The notes beneath the pieces were generated by a model. That model was not told the DNA's origin and ran no database searches. It saw only the letters and a list, made by a program, of their open reading frames with translations. A DNA stretch of 64,000 bases from Pseudomonas sp. 8O (GTDB lineage Bacteria > Pseudomonadota > Gammaproteobacteria > Pseudomonadales > Pseudomonadaceae): assembly GCF_902506495.1 (NCBI RefSeq), contig NZ_LR733263.1, positions 413,372 to 477,371 of the forward strand, written 5' to 3'. The position numbers and the translations under genes are program-made. Positions 38,892 through 49,673 of this stretch are shown piece after piece. How positions within the stretch are numbered: the stretch's first letter is position 1; each line of letters begins with the position of its first letter.

Positions 38892-41075
38892 CTAGCGTGC
38901 GATGATCACCGGCGCGGTCAGCTTCTCCAGCAGCCCGGACTGAGCGCTACGTGGATTCTGGTTGCCGGTGGGCTGCTGGCGCAGGTAGCGGCCATCGGAC
39001 TGCAACACCCAAGCCTGGGTGTTATCGGTCAGGTAGCTTTCAAGCTCCTTCTTCACCCGGGTGATGAGCTTCTTGCCCTCGACCGGGAAGCAGGTCTCGA
39101 CACGCTTGTCGAGGTTGCGCTCCATCCAGTCGGCACTGGACAGGTAGATCTGTTCGTCACCGCCATTGAGGAAGTAGAACACCCGCGTGTGTTCGAGGAA
39201 GCGGCCGATGATCGAGCGCACATGGATATTGTGCGACACCCCGGCAATACCCGGTCGCAGGCAGCACATGCCACGCACCACCAGGTCGATCTTCACCCCG
39301 GTCTGGCTGGCCTTGTACAGCGCACGGATGATCTTCGGATCGGTCAGTGAGTTGAACTTGGCGATGATCTGCGCCGGCTTGCCCTCGGCAGCGGCCGCAG
39401 TTTCCTTGGCGATCAGTTCGAGCAGGGTCTTCTTCAGGGTGAAGGGCGCATGCAGCAGCTTCTTCATGCGCAGGGTCTTGCCCATGCCAATCAGCTGGCT
39501 GAACAGCTTGGACACGTCCTCGCCCAAGGCCACGTCGGCGGTGAGCAGGCTGTAGTCGGTATACAGCTTGGCGTTGCCGGCGTGGTAGTTGCCGGTACCA
39601 AGGTGGGCATAGCGAACGATTTCGCCATTCTCGCGACGCAGAATCAGCATCATCTTGGCGTGAGTCTTGAAGCCGACCACACCGTAAATCACCACTGCAC
39701 CGGCAGCCTGCAGGCGGCTGGCCAGGGCCAGGTTGGATTCTTCGTCGAAGCGCGCACGCAACTCGATCACTGCGGTGACTTCCTTGCCGTTACGCGCTGC
39801 TTCCACCAGGGCGTCGACGATCTCCGAGTTGGCGCCAGAACGATACAGGGTCTGCTTGATGGCCAGCACGTGCGGGTCCTTCGCCGCCTGACGCAGCAGG
39901 TCCACTACCGGGGTGAAGGACTCGAAGGGATGCAGCAGGAGGATGTCCTGCTTGCTGACCACGCTGAAGATGTTCTCGGCGTTCTGCAGCAGCTTGGGGA
40001 TCACCGGGGTGAACGGCGCGTACTGCAGGTCCGAGTGGTTATCCAGGCCAGTGATGCTGAACAGGCGGGTCAGGTTGACCGGGCCGTTGACCTGGTACAG
40101 CTCGCCCTCGGTCAGGCCGAATTGCTTGAGCAGATAATCGCGCAAGTGTTTCGGGCAGCTGTCGACCACTTCCAGGCGCACCGCATCGCCATAACGACGA
40201 CTGAACAGCTCGCCACGCAGGGCACGCGCCAGGTCCTCGACGTCCTCGGTGTCCACCGACAGGTCGGCGTTGCGGGTCAGGCGGAACTGGTAGCAACCCT
40301 TGACCTTCATGCCCTGGAACAAATCATCGGCGTGGGCATGGATCATCGACGACAGGAACACGTAGTTGTCGCCAGGGCCGCCAACGTCTTCCGGCACCTT
40401 GATGATGCGCGGCAGCAGGCGCGGCGCCGGGATGATGGCCAGACCGGAATCGCGACCGAAGGCATCGACGCCTTCCAGTTCGACGATGAAGTTCAGGCTC
40501 TTGTTCACCAGCAACGGGAAAGGGTGCGTCGGGTCGAGGCCGATGGGGGTGATGATCGGCGCGATCTCGTCGCGGAAATAGCGACGCACCCAGGCCTTGA
40601 GCTTGGTGGTCCAGTAACGGCGGCGGATGAAGTTGATGTTGTGCTTGGCCAGCGCCGGGAACAGGGTGTCGTTGAGGATCGCGTACTGGCGGTCGACCTG
40701 CTCGTGCACCAGTTCGCTGATTCGCGCCAGCGCCTGGTGCGGCTGCAGGCCGTCTGCGCCAGCCTGTTCGCGGGCGAAGTTGATCTGCTTCTTCAGGCCG
40801 GCGACGCGAATCTCGAAGAACTCGTCGAGGTTGCTGGAGAAGATCAGCAGGAATTTCAGGCGCTCGAGCAACGGATAGGACTCGTCCAGCGCCTGCTCCA
40901 GCACCCGGATATTGAACTGCAGCTGCGACAGTTCACGGTGGATGTACAGGCTGCTGTCATCCAGGCTGGGAGTCGGAGCCGGCGGCGGGGTTTCCACCAC
41001 GGGCGTCTCGGCGACCACCTCGACCTGAGGCGGGTTGTTGTCGAGCACTTCGCTGTTGAGTCCTTCGCTGTTCAT
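38892..41075 (-). CDS. ppk: Polyphosphate kinase 1
   Basis: A 727-residue Ppk1 that polymerises ATP terminal phosphate into polyphosphate. The two conserved histidines are His472 in FKTHAKM (autophosphorylated) and His629 in RFLEHTRV, with the same 157-residue spacing as His435 and His592 in E. coli (recalled). The first 40 residues are a proline-rich acidic extension ([12 protein letters not shown]) absent from E. coli Ppk; the N domain begins at [19 protein letters not shown] supports the start. It follows hemB by 19 bp. Confidence 0.96.
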   Translation of the reverse strand: MNSEGLNSEVLDNNPPQVEVVAETPVVETPPPAPTPSLDDSSLYIHRELSQLQFNIRVLEQALDESYPLLERLKFLLIFSSNLDEFFEIRVAGLKKQINFAREQAGADGLQPHQALARISELVHEQVDRQYAILNDTLFPALAKHNINFIRRRYWTTKLKAWVRRYFRDEIAPIITPIGLDPTHPFPLLVNKSLNFIVELEGVDAFGRDSGLAIIPAPRLLPRIIKVPEDVGGPGDNYVFLSSMIHAHADDLFQGMKVKGCYQFRLTRNADLSVDTEDVEDLARALRGELFSRRYGDAVRLEVVDSCPKHLRDYLLKQFGLTEGELYQVNGPVNLTRLFSITGLDNHSDLQYAPFTPVIPKLLQNAENIFSVVSKQDILLLHPFESFTPVVDLLRQAAKDPHVLAIKQTLYRSGANSEIVDALVEAARNGKEVTAVIELRARFDEESNLALASRLQAAGAVVIYGVVGFKTHAKMMLILRRENGEIVRYAHLGTGNYHAGNAKLYTDYSLLTADVALGEDVSKLFSQLIGMGKTLRMKKLLHAPFTLKKTLLELIAKETAAAAEGKPAQIIAKFNSLTDPKIIRALYKASQTGVKIDLVVRGMCCLRPGIAGVSHNIHVRSIIGRFLEHTRVFYFLNGGDEQIYLSSADWMERNLDKRVETCFPVEGKKLITRVKKELESYLTDNTQAWVLQSDGRYLRQQPTGNQNPRSAQSGLLEKLTAPVIIAR

Positions 41076-41094
41076 CGCTGGGTTCCTGAGGGCG

Positions 41095-42442
<1,348 letters not shown>

Positions 42443-42997
42443 ATGCTCCAAGATCTTATCCGCCAGTTTGGCTACCCGGCACTGGTACTCGGCACCTTCC
42501 TCGAAGGCGAAGTATCCCTGCTGCTGGCGGCCTACATGGCCGTGCGCAACGTGCTTGAGATCGAATGGGTGGCGCTGTGCGCCTTTCTCGGCACCTTCGC
42601 CAGCGACCAGTTGTGGTACTACCTCGGCCGCCGTCACGGCCGCGCGCTGCTGGCACGCAAGCCACGCTGGCAACCGCTGGGCGAACGCGCCAGCGCGCTG
42701 ATCCAGCGCTACCCGGATCTGTGGGTGCTGTGCTTTCGCTTTCTCTACGGCCTGCGCACGGTGATGCCGCTGACCATCGGCCTGTCCGGCTATCCCTGGC
42801 GCCGCTATCTGTTGCTCGACGCCATCGGTGCCGGTGTATGGGCTGGCGGCATCAGCCTGCTGGCCTACAGTCTGGGCAATGCCATGGGCGGATTGCTGGA
42901 AGAACTGCGCAACTACCAGGTCATCCTGCTCGCGGCTGTGGTGTTGTTGCTCGCCCTCGCCTGGCTAAACCGCTGGCGTCAGCGCCGACGCGGCTGA
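42443..42997 (+). CDS. DedA-family membrane protein
   Basis: A 184-residue inner-membrane protein of the DedA/VTT superfamily, now thought to include lipid scramblases or flippases for undecaprenyl phosphate and phospholipids. It shows the reentrant motif around FLEGEVSLLLAAYMA (about 19-33) and FRFLYGLRTVMPLTIGLSG (about 97-115), whose arginines are essential in E. coli homologues. About four hydrophobic stretches are present. It is monocistronic and divergent from hemB. Confidence 0.9.
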   Translation: MLQDLIRQFGYPALVLGTFLEGEVSLLLAAYMAVRNVLEIEWVALCAFLGTFASDQLWYYLGRRHGRALLARKPRWQPLGERASALIQRYPDLWVLCFRFLYGLRTVMPLTIGLSGYPWRRYLLLDAIGAGVWAGGISLLAYSLGNAMGGLLEELRNYQVILLAAVVLLLALAWLNRWRQRRRG

Positions 42998-43056
42998 ACG
43001 CAGTAGGGCGTACCGGCCGGCGATCCGCTCGCCGCGGGCATTACGCCATTGCAGGC

Positions 43057-44337
43057 TCAGGTCTCATGCGCCAACGGCGAACTGTTCGCTTCGCTACCAG
43101 TGGCCGGCGTTCCGGTCCGCCCTCCGCGCTGCACCAGCCATAATCCGAGCAGGCTGATCAGGCTGTAGCCAGCCAGGCAACTCCAGACAGCTGCATTCAT
43201 GACCAGCATGTCCAGATCACCGGCCAGCCACAGCAGGGGCAGATTGGCCGCCAGGCGCAATAACTCGAATCTCGACGCCCAGGCACGATTCTCCAGCCAC
43301 ATGCCGATGCTGCAAAGACCCAGGGCCACCCACAGGCACGCCAGCAGCACAGCGCCGATTGCAAGCGAGTCACCCTGCGCCAGCAGCCACACGCCGGCCA
43401 GCAGGTAGCAGACGAACTGCAGCAACGCGTAGAGCTGCGCGCCACGTCCCAAAGGCACCTCGAACTTGCGGAAATTGCGCAGATCCGCCTTGGTCTGCGG
43501 ATAGCGTGCCGCCACGTCGGCAGGACGCCAGCCGGTGGGCATGAACCAGATGCGCAGCCGGTCCCACCAGGAACTGGCGCGTTTGGCATCGCGCCACAGA
43601 CCGGCATACACCTGCAGGTTGGCCCACAAGGGGTTCCAACTGGCCAGCGGCACGGTCACACCGAAGATCACCGGCTCTTCGTCGAGCTCCTCCTGGAAGG
43701 TGCCGAATATTCGATCCCAGAGAATGAACACACCGCCGTAATTGCGATCCATGTAGATAGGGTTCTGTGCATGGTGCACACGGTGGTTGGACGGGGTGAT
43801 GAACAGCCACTCGAACCAGCCCAGCTTGGGGATATGCCGGGTATGCACCCAGAACTGGTAAAGCAGGTTCAGGGCCGCGACGCTGAAGAACACCAGCGGC
43901 GGCACGCCGACCAGCGCCATCGGCAGGTAGAAGATCCAGCCGAAGATGAAACCGGTGCTGGTTTGCCGTAGCGCAGTGGAAAGGTTGTAGTCCTCGCTCT
44001 GGTGGTGCACCGCATGGGCGGCCCAGAGCACGTTGCGCTCATGGCCCAGACGGTGGTTCCAGTAGTAGCAGAAGTCGTAGAAGACGAAGGCGAAGAGCCA
44101 CACCCAGAGGCTGCCTTCGGACAGTTCGAACAGCGCCAGATGCTCCCAGGCGAAAGCGTAGGTCAGCAGGCCTACCACCTTGGTGAGAATCCCGGTGGCC
44201 TGCGACAACACGCCGGCACTGAGGCTGTTAAGGGCATCGGCCAGGCGATAGGTGCGCATACCGCGCCAGCGGTCAGCGAGCAATTCCAGGCCGATCAGCA
44301 GGAAGAAGAAGGGCACTGCGTAGAGAACGAACGCCAT
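43057..44337 (-). CDS. Sterol desaturase/fatty acid hydroxylase family protein
   Basis: A 426-residue integral membrane di-iron enzyme. Histidine clusters are HRLGHE (about 95-100), HAVHHQSEDYN (about 108-118) and HRVHHAQNP (about 186-194), in the order of the family. Residues 1-20, 130-160 and 310-405 are hydrophobic. The family hydroxylates or desaturates lipids such as sterols, ornithine lipids and alkylglycerols; the substrate here is unknown. The C-terminal extension with four more helices (about 300-405) is longer than the minimal domain. Confidence 0.87.
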   Translation of the reverse strand: MAFVLYAVPFFFLLIGLELLADRWRGMRTYRLADALNSLSAGVLSQATGILTKVVGLLTYAFAWEHLALFELSEGSLWVWLFAFVFYDFCYYWNHRLGHERNVLWAAHAVHHQSEDYNLSTALRQTSTGFIFGWIFYLPMALVGVPPLVFFSVAALNLLYQFWVHTRHIPKLGWFEWLFITPSNHRVHHAQNPIYMDRNYGGVFILWDRIFGTFQEELDEEPVIFGVTVPLASWNPLWANLQVYAGLWRDAKRASSWWDRLRIWFMPTGWRPADVAARYPQTKADLRNFRKFEVPLGRGAQLYALLQFVCYLLAGVWLLAQGDSLAIGAVLLACLWVALGLCSIGMWLENRAWASRFELLRLAANLPLLWLAGDLDMLVMNAAVWSCLAGYSLISLLGLWLVQRGGRTGTPATGSEANSSPLAHET

Positions 44338-44501
44338 ATCGTTGTACTTGTGTCGGGAATGAGCTGTTATTCATCCTATGCGCAGCTTCGCCAGCATTCG
44401 CGGCGGCAAATGACAGCCCGAGTGGCATTTGGCGACAACCCCAGAATTGGTAATACCCGCGCCCGCTTCACGGTCGCGTTTTTCCTCACCAGGAGTCGAG
44501 C

Positions 44502-45161
44502 ATGAGCAAGAAAGTGGCAGTGATTCTGTCCGGCTGTGGCGTCTACGATGGCGCCGAGATCCATGAAAGCGTGATCACCCTGCTGCGCCTCGACCAGCGT
44601 GGCGCCGACGTGCAGTGTTTCGCCCCCAACGTGCCGCAGTTGCACGTGGTCGACCATTACAGCGGCGACGAGATGGACGAGACGCGCAACGTCCTGGTGG
44701 AGTCTGCGCGCATCGCCCGCGGCCAGATCAAGGACGTGAAAGAGCTGCATGTGGCCGAGTTCGACGCACTGATCCTGCCCGGTGGCTTCGGCGTAGCGAA
44801 GAACCTCTCCGACTTCGCCACCAGTGGCGCCGGCTGCACCGTACAACCGGACGTCCTGGCCGCCTGCAAGGCCTTCGTCGATGCCGGCAAGCCGGTCGGC
44901 CTGATGTGCATCGCACCGGCCCTGGCGGCGAAGATCTTCGGCGCCGGCGTGGTCTGCACCATCGGCAGCGACCACGACACCGCCGCCGCCCTGACCCAGA
45001 TGGGCGCCGAGCACCATGAGTGCGAGGTCAGTGAAATCATCGAAGACAGCCAGCGCAAGCTGGTGACCACACCGGCCTACATGCTCGCCCAGTCCATCGC
45101 CGAAGCAGCATCGGGCATCAACAAACTGGTCGACCGCGTGCTGGAACTGACGCACCACTGA
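44502..45161 (+). CDS. elbB: ElbB glyoxalase-like protein of the DJ-1/PfpI superfamily
   Basis: A 219-residue class I amidotransferase-like protein. It opens KKVAVILSGCGVYDGAEIHE and carries the nucleophile elbow GLMCIAPALAA with Cys136. E. coli ElbB has glyoxalase activity and was found through increased isoprenoid yield (recalled). AGGAG precedes the ATG. It diverges from the fatty-acid-hydroxylase gene and is followed by a long palindrome. Confidence 0.93.
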   Translation: MSKKVAVILSGCGVYDGAEIHESVITLLRLDQRGADVQCFAPNVPQLHVVDHYSGDEMDETRNVLVESARIARGQIKDVKELHVAEFDALILPGGFGVAKNLSDFATSGAGCTVQPDVLAACKAFVDAGKPVGLMCIAPALAAKIFGAGVVCTIGSDHDTAAALTQMGAEHHECEVSEIIEDSQRKLVTTPAYMLAQSIAEAASGINKLVDRVLELTHH

Positions 45162-45177
45162 CTGACGCTATGCCGGG

Positions 45178-45256
45178 ACTTTGTAGGGTGGGCAGGAAGG
45201 CGTTCCGCTTGAGCTTCAGTATCGATCAGTGTCGGCTGAAGCCCACCCTACAAAGT
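45178..45256. repeat. 79-bp palindrome with 16-bp arms after elbB
   Basis: ACTTTGTAGGGTGGGC and GCCCACCCTACAAAGT are perfect inverted copies 47 bp apart. The element follows the elbB stop by 16 bases. Its GTAGGGTGG/CCACCCTAC ends relate it to the palindrome after trxA, but the inner sequence differs. The remaining 134 bp before the thioesterase show no gene. Confidence 0.75.
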
Positions 45257-45390
45257 TCAAGGTTCCAGCCTACCGGCTAGCACCCTATTACAGGGCGCAT
45301 CGGTCATTGGTCAGGGCAGTCCGGCCGCGCCGCTGGTCAAGCCGTTCCGGCTGCGGCAGCGTGGCGGCAGGATTTCCCGGAGCCCCTGCC

Positions 45391-45858
45391 ATGTCCCAGC
45401 CCTTCGTCCTCAGCCCCGACCTGCAACAGGCGGTGGCCAGCTTCTTCCAGCGTATTCCCTTCAATCAGGTGCTCGGCATCGAGCTCGATGAACTGAGCCC
45501 CGAGCGGGTGACCATGCACCTGCCGATGAAGCCCGAACTGATCGGCAACTTCGTCCACGGCATTCTGCACGGCGGGGTTATTTCTTCGCTGCTAGACGTT
45601 TGCGGCGGCGCCATGGCGCTGATCGGCGCCTTCGCCAATCACCAGCACCTGCCGCCGGCCGAACGCATGAGCAAGCTGTCCAAGCTCGGCACCATCGACC
45701 TGCGCATCGATTACCTGCGCCCGGGCCGGGGGCAGCGCTTCAGCGCCACGGCCACACCGCTGCGCGCCGGCAACAAGGTGGCAGTGATCCGCATGGAGCT
45801 GCACAACGACGAGGGCGTGCTGGTAGCGGTGGGCACTGGCACCTATCTGTGTGGCTGA
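45391..45858 (+). CDS. Hotdog-fold thioesterase (PaaI/YbdB-like)
   Basis: A 155-residue single hotdog domain. The central helix region FVHGILHGGVISSLLDVCGGAMA is typical of the 4HBT/PaaI class, with the catalytic acidic residue in LLD and the substrate loop in GKLGTIDLRIDYLRPG. It should hydrolyse an acyl-CoA thioester; the acyl group is unknown. The ATG gives the family length; upstream in-frame sequence is repeat-derived. It stands alone between repeats. Confidence 0.85.
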   Translation: MSQPFVLSPDLQQAVASFFQRIPFNQVLGIELDELSPERVTMHLPMKPELIGNFVHGILHGGVISSLLDVCGGAMALIGAFANHQHLPPAERMSKLSKLGTIDLRIDYLRPGRGQRFSATATPLRAGNKVAVIRMELHNDEGVLVAVGTGTYLCG

Positions 45859-45872
45859 CCGAGCCCGCCATT

Positions 45873-45944
45873 CCCGGATTTCATCCGGGCTACAACGCTG
45901 AAAATGGGTTTGCCATACGCCCCGTAGCCCGGATGCAATCCGGG
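45873..45944. repeat. Pair of CCCGGAT/ATCCGGG hairpins in inverted orientation
   Basis: CCCGGAT-ttc-ATCCGGG followed by GCTAC (45873-45894) and GTAGCCCGGAT-gca-ATCCGGGGC (45924-45946) point in opposite directions 38 bp apart, in the gap between the convergent thioesterase and DUF188 genes. This arrangement is a REP doublet. Confidence 0.7.
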
Positions 45945-45948
45945 GCAG

Positions 45949-46398
45949 CTATCGACTCAGCCGCGTGAGAATTCGATCCAACGCATTGGCGAACGCCTGC
46001 CGGTCCTTTTCCGAGTACGGCGCCTGACCACCGCCCACCTGGCCCTGCTCGCGCAGGTCGGTGAACAGATTGCGCACCGCCAGGCGCTCGCCCATGTTGC
46101 GCTCGTCGAACTCGCGACCACGCGGGTCGAGCGCGGCTACACCCTTCTTCACCAGGCGGTCGGCCAGCGGCACGTCGCTGCAGATCACCAGCTCGCCGGG
46201 CACTGCATGCTCCACCAGATGATCATCAGCTGCGTCCGGCCCGCTGGGCACCACGATCAGTTTCACGCAGGCGAAATTCGGCCGGGCAACGGCCTGGCCG
46301 GCGACCAGCACCACTTCTAAACCTCGTTTGAGGGCGAACTTGACCACCTGATCCCGCGCCGCCCGAGGGCAGGCGTCGGCGTCGATCCATACGCGCAT
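45949..46398 (-). CDS. YaiI/YqxD family protein (DUF188, UPF0178)
   Basis: A 149-residue protein beginning MRVWIDADACPRAARDQV, with SDVPLADRLVKKG in the middle: a PIN/NYN-like nuclease fold with conserved aspartates. The biochemical activity of this family is not established. It is monocistronic on the minus strand and converges on the thioesterase gene. The frame continues upstream without similarity. Confidence 0.88.
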   Translation of the reverse strand: MRVWIDADACPRAARDQVVKFALKRGLEVVLVAGQAVARPNFACVKLIVVPSGPDAADDHLVEHAVPGELVICSDVPLADRLVKKGVAALDPRGREFDERNMGERLAVRNLFTDLREQGQVGGGQAPYSEKDRQAFANALDRILTRLSR

Positions 46399-46450
46399 GC
46401 AGCAACTTCCGCAGAGAAACCAGCGCCCAGTATGCCAGCAGGCGCGCGGT

Positions 46451-46786
46451 TCAGGCCTGGTAGAACGGCTCGCAGCGCTCACGCACGGCGCGCGACAGGT
46501 TGTCCTCGGCCAACTCGATCAGATCCAGCTCCACCTCGTCCGGCAGCAGCTCGGCGACCAGTGCCGCCAGGCGACGCTGGCCACTCATGTCAGCACCGGA
46601 AATGGCCAACAGCAGCCGCGGCTGCGGGCCGATGGCTGGATCGCGCAACGCAGCGAGAAAGGCCTCACGTACAGCAAGTTGGGCACAGGCCGCTGAAAGT
46701 GCCTGCTCCAGGGCGGGGTGACGCAGTACAGCCAGCGCCAGATCGGGGCTGTCGGCGTAATGAGTGGAGTGGATCGAAGAGGACAT
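46451..46786 (-). CDS. Small protein resembling the SseB C-terminal domain
   Basis: A 111-residue acidic protein. LRDPAIGPQPRLLLAISG and the following DMSGQRRLAALVAELL, DEVELDLIEL resemble the C-terminal part of SseB, a protein linked to serine sensitivity in E. coli, without the N-terminal domain. The ATG has a weak ribosome site; a TTG five codons earlier is an alternative. It lies 52 bp before the DUF188 gene on the same strand and may share its transcript. Function unknown. Confidence 0.65.
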   Translation of the reverse strand: MSSSIHSTHYADSPDLALAVLRHPALEQALSAACAQLAVREAFLAALRDPAIGPQPRLLLAISGADMSGQRRLAALVAELLPDEVELDLIELAEDNLSRAVRERCEPFYQA

Positions 46787-46867
46787 GCGCGCACTCGGCA
46801 AAGGGATTGGAAGCAGCCTAGGTGCACTGAGACTCGCTGTCGTAGCGGCGGTTCACGCTATGACGCA

Positions 46868-46894
46868 ACGAGGGCGGGCAAAGCTCGCCCTCGT
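46868..46894 (-). terminator. Hairpin after the FTR1-family gene
   Basis: ACGAGGGCG-ggcaaagct-CGCCCTCGT forms a 9-bp stem 19 bases past the stop codon. There is no U-tract, so termination may be weak or Rho-assisted. Confidence 0.5.
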
Positions 46895-46913
46895 GTATGC
46901 CTGATTCGGTTAC

Positions 46914-48803
46914 CTAGGCCTGCTCGGCCATGCGCCGACGCTCCCCCAGCAGGCTACGCCCATACAGCAACGCGATGCCGGCCAGCGCCAGCCCCTGAGC
47001 CGACAGGCTCCAGGCATCGGCATGAATGCCAAGCCAGTCGAACTCGAAGAAAGCCACCGGACGCGTGCCGAGCACGCCAGCCTCCTGCAGCGCAGCCACG
47101 CCATGGCCGGCGAAGACCACGGACAGCACGCACAGCAGCACCGCATTGACGCCGAAGAAGGTCGCCAATGGCAATTTGCGCGAGCCACGCAGGATCACCC
47201 AGGCCAGGCCGATCAACAGCACCAGAGCGGCAGCGGCACCAGCCAGAACGGCGCCATGGCCGGCGGGCCCCGCCTGCAGCCAGAGGGTTTCGTAGAACAG
47301 GATGACTTCGAACAGTTCGCGATACACCGAGAAGAACGCCAGCACGGCGAAGCCAAAACGACCACCGCCACCGACCAGGCTGCTCTTGATGTAGTCCTGC
47401 CAGGCAGCGGCGTGGCGACGGTCATGCATCCACACACCGACCCACAGCAGCACCACACTGGCGAACAGCGCTGTGGCGCCTTCGAGCAGCTCTCGCTGAG
47501 CACCGCTGATGTCGATCAGATAGGCCGCCACCGCCCAGGTCGCGACACCGGCGAGCAGTGCCAGGGCCCAGCCGATGTGCACACTGCGCACCGCCTGCTG
47601 CTGCCCGGTGTTACGCAGAAAGGCGAGAATCGCTGCCAGCACCAGAATGGCCTCAAGCCCCTCACGCAGCAGAATCAACAGGCTGGCGAAAAAGCTCAGG
47701 CTATCGTCCATCGCGCCATCGGCCAGCAGCGCAGCAGACTTGTCCAGCTCGGCCTTGGCCTGCTCCAGTGCCTGGGCAGCCTGCGCAACACTCGCGCCAT
47801 CCTGCAGCGCCTGCCGATAGGCCATCAGAGCGCGCTCGGTGGTCTTGCGCTGCAGGGCATCGAGGTTGTCGAGGGCGCTTTCGACCAGTTCGAAGCCTTC
47901 CAGATAGGCGCCTACGGAGAGGTCATAGGCCTGCTCGCGATCACCTTCGCGATAGGCCTGCAGGCTGCGCTCCAGGGTCGAGCGGGTGTAGCCGATCAGT
48001 TGCTGCGGGCCGCGCTGTTCCAGCACCGGATGCGCGCGCTGAGCGCGGAACGCGGCGACATCGCCACCGGCGGCAGCAATTTCGGCGGGCGTGCGCCCTG
48101 CAAGCTCGCTCATGGCGAAGCGTGTCTGGCCCTGCGTCTGTGCTGCAGTGAAACCGGCGATATAGACCGCCAGGTCCCAGCGTTGACGGTCGTCGAGCTG
48201 ATCGGCGAAGGCCGGCATATCGGTACCTTCGATGCCCAGGCCGAGGGTGTTGTAGAGATCAAAGAGGCTCAGCCGGTCCAGACGTGCGACATCACGCAGA
48301 TTCGCTGGCGCTGGCTCCAGGCCGATGCCGGCAGGCCCGTCACCCAGGCCGGTATCGCCGTGGCACACCGAGCAGTGCTGAGCGTAGAGCGGCGCACCAC
48401 GCTCCGGGTCCGGTGTCAGTACCGGGCTCTGCGCCACCTGATAGAGCTCGGCCAAACGAGCGCCCAGTTTGCGCGCGGCGCCAGCGACTTCCTCGCCCGG
48501 CTGGCGCAGGGCAATCGCCTGACGCAGATTGGCAACGCCCTGCTCCAGCTCGGCGCGGCCGGCCTGAGCGGGCAAGGCGACGATCAGGCCCTGCAGCACA
48601 TCGAGAAATTCCAGTTGTTCCTGGTATTCGCCAGCATCGACGACCTGGCCGCCCGCGACGGTGGCCGGGTAATCAGCGCCGATGTAACCGATCAGGTGCA
48701 GTGCCTGTACGGCACCATCGAGAGGCTCGCCAACGGCGAGAAAGCTGAGACAGGCCAGCAAGGGCAGCATCAGCCAGGAAAGGGGGAAACGAAAGCGGAT
48801 CAT
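46914..48803 (-). CDS. Cytochrome c-fused FTR1-family iron permease
   Basis: A 629-residue fusion. After a signal segment (about 8-24) comes a periplasmic region with a haem c site CSVCH at 144-148, then a helical linker (about 260-365) and an FTR1/EfeU permease domain from 370. The iron motifs are REGLE at 380-384 and RELFE at 495-499, the second being a variant of RExxE. FTR1 proteins take up ferric iron coupled to oxidation of ferrous iron; the built-in cytochrome may accept the electrons. The upstream gap (48804-48964) lacks a clear Fur box. Confidence 0.88.
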   Translation of the reverse strand: MIRFRFPLSWLMLPLLACLSFLAVGEPLDGAVQALHLIGYIGADYPATVAGGQVVDAGEYQEQLEFLDVLQGLIVALPAQAGRAELEQGVANLRQAIALRQPGEEVAGAARKLGARLAELYQVAQSPVLTPDPERGAPLYAQHCSVCHGDTGLGDGPAGIGLEPAPANLRDVARLDRLSLFDLYNTLGLGIEGTDMPAFADQLDDRQRWDLAVYIAGFTAAQTQGQTRFAMSELAGRTPAEIAAAGGDVAAFRAQRAHPVLEQRGPQQLIGYTRSTLERSLQAYREGDREQAYDLSVGAYLEGFELVESALDNLDALQRKTTERALMAYRQALQDGASVAQAAQALEQAKAELDKSAALLADGAMDDSLSFFASLLILLREGLEAILVLAAILAFLRNTGQQQAVRSVHIGWALALLAGVATWAVAAYLIDISGAQRELLEGATALFASVVLLWVGVWMHDRRHAAAWQDYIKSSLVGGGGRFGFAVLAFFSVYRELFEVILFYETLWLQAGPAGHGAVLAGAAAALVLLIGLAWVILRGSRKLPLATFFGVNAVLLCVLSVVFAGHGVAALQEAGVLGTRPVAFFEFDWLGIHADAWSLSAQGLALAGIALLYGRSLLGERRRMAEQA

Positions 48804-48964
48804 CAATGCATCCCAAACGAGAATGGGTGACATTAAATTGTTGCTGGCCTAACGATCGAGCACAAGAACTATCTGAAATATCTGGTAACAATCAGCCGAA
48901 CGGAGCATAAGCAGCGATTTCTCAGAGCAGCATCGACCGCCAGGCGGTCGATGCCAAACGAGGC

Positions 48965-49597
48965 TCAGACCGCCGCGCGCTTGACGGTCGCCAACAAGCC
49001 CGCAGCGGCGGCGAACAGCGCGGCAAAACTGCGATTCATTACTCGCTGCTGACGGGGAGTGCGCAGCAGACGCAGGACGCGCGAGGCGAGGCCGGTATAG
49101 CCGGCCATGACGATCAGATCCACGATGATCATGGTCACACCCATCACCAGATACTGCGCCACCAGCGGCGCATGCGGATCGATGAACTGCGGTAGCACCG
49201 CGAGCATGAAGACGATCGCCTTGGGGTTGCTGAAGTTGACCAGAAAGCCGCGCAACACCAGAGCCAGCGGCCGGCCGATGGGACGTTCGGCCGTGCCAGT
49301 ATCCAGGTCGCTGGGCAACGCGACCCACTGTTTGTAAGCGAGGAACACCAGATAGGCCACGCCGAACCACTTGATCACGCTGAAGGCCAAGGCCGAGGTA
49401 GCAAGAATGGCGCCCACGCCCGCAGCGACGATGGCGATCTGCAACGCCAGACCGAGCTGCAAGCCGAGCGCGTTCCAGTAACCACGCAAGAAGCCGTACT
49501 GCATACCGGCAGACATCGACGCCACTGCACCGGCACCCGGCGACAGGCTGATCACCCAGCAGGCGACGAAGAAAGCGAGCCAGGTTTCCAATGCCAT
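48965..49597 (-). CDS. LysE/RhtB-family amino acid exporter
   Basis: A 210-residue six-helix exporter. The LysE signature SLSPGAGAVASMSAGMQYG (about 18-36) and FLVNFSNPKAIVFMLAVLPQF (about 118-138) are clear; the second is a landmark of RhtB homologues. It probably exports a basic or neutral amino acid or homoserine lactone-like compound. GAGG precedes the ATG. It is 160 bp from FTR1 and likely independent. Confidence 0.9.
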   Translation of the reverse strand: MALETWLAFFVACWVISLSPGAGAVASMSAGMQYGFLRGYWNALGLQLGLALQIAIVAAGVGAILATSALAFSVIKWFGVAYLVFLAYKQWVALPSDLDTGTAERPIGRPLALVLRGFLVNFSNPKAIVFMLAVLPQFIDPHAPLVAQYLVMGVTMIIVDLIVMAGYTGLASRVLRLLRTPRQQRVMNRSFAALFAAAAGLLATVKRAAV

Positions 49598-49673
49598 GAT
49601 GCGTACCTCGAGAAGCTGAATTCAGGGGAAGAGCAGCACAGCCTACTCCTGCTCCAGCGACTCGACCAGCCGG

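Noticed and set aside
47022..48830. Long open frame (602 codons) antisense to the FTR1-family gene
   Set aside because: No ribosome site or domain, and the minus-strand gene has clear haem and iron motifs.
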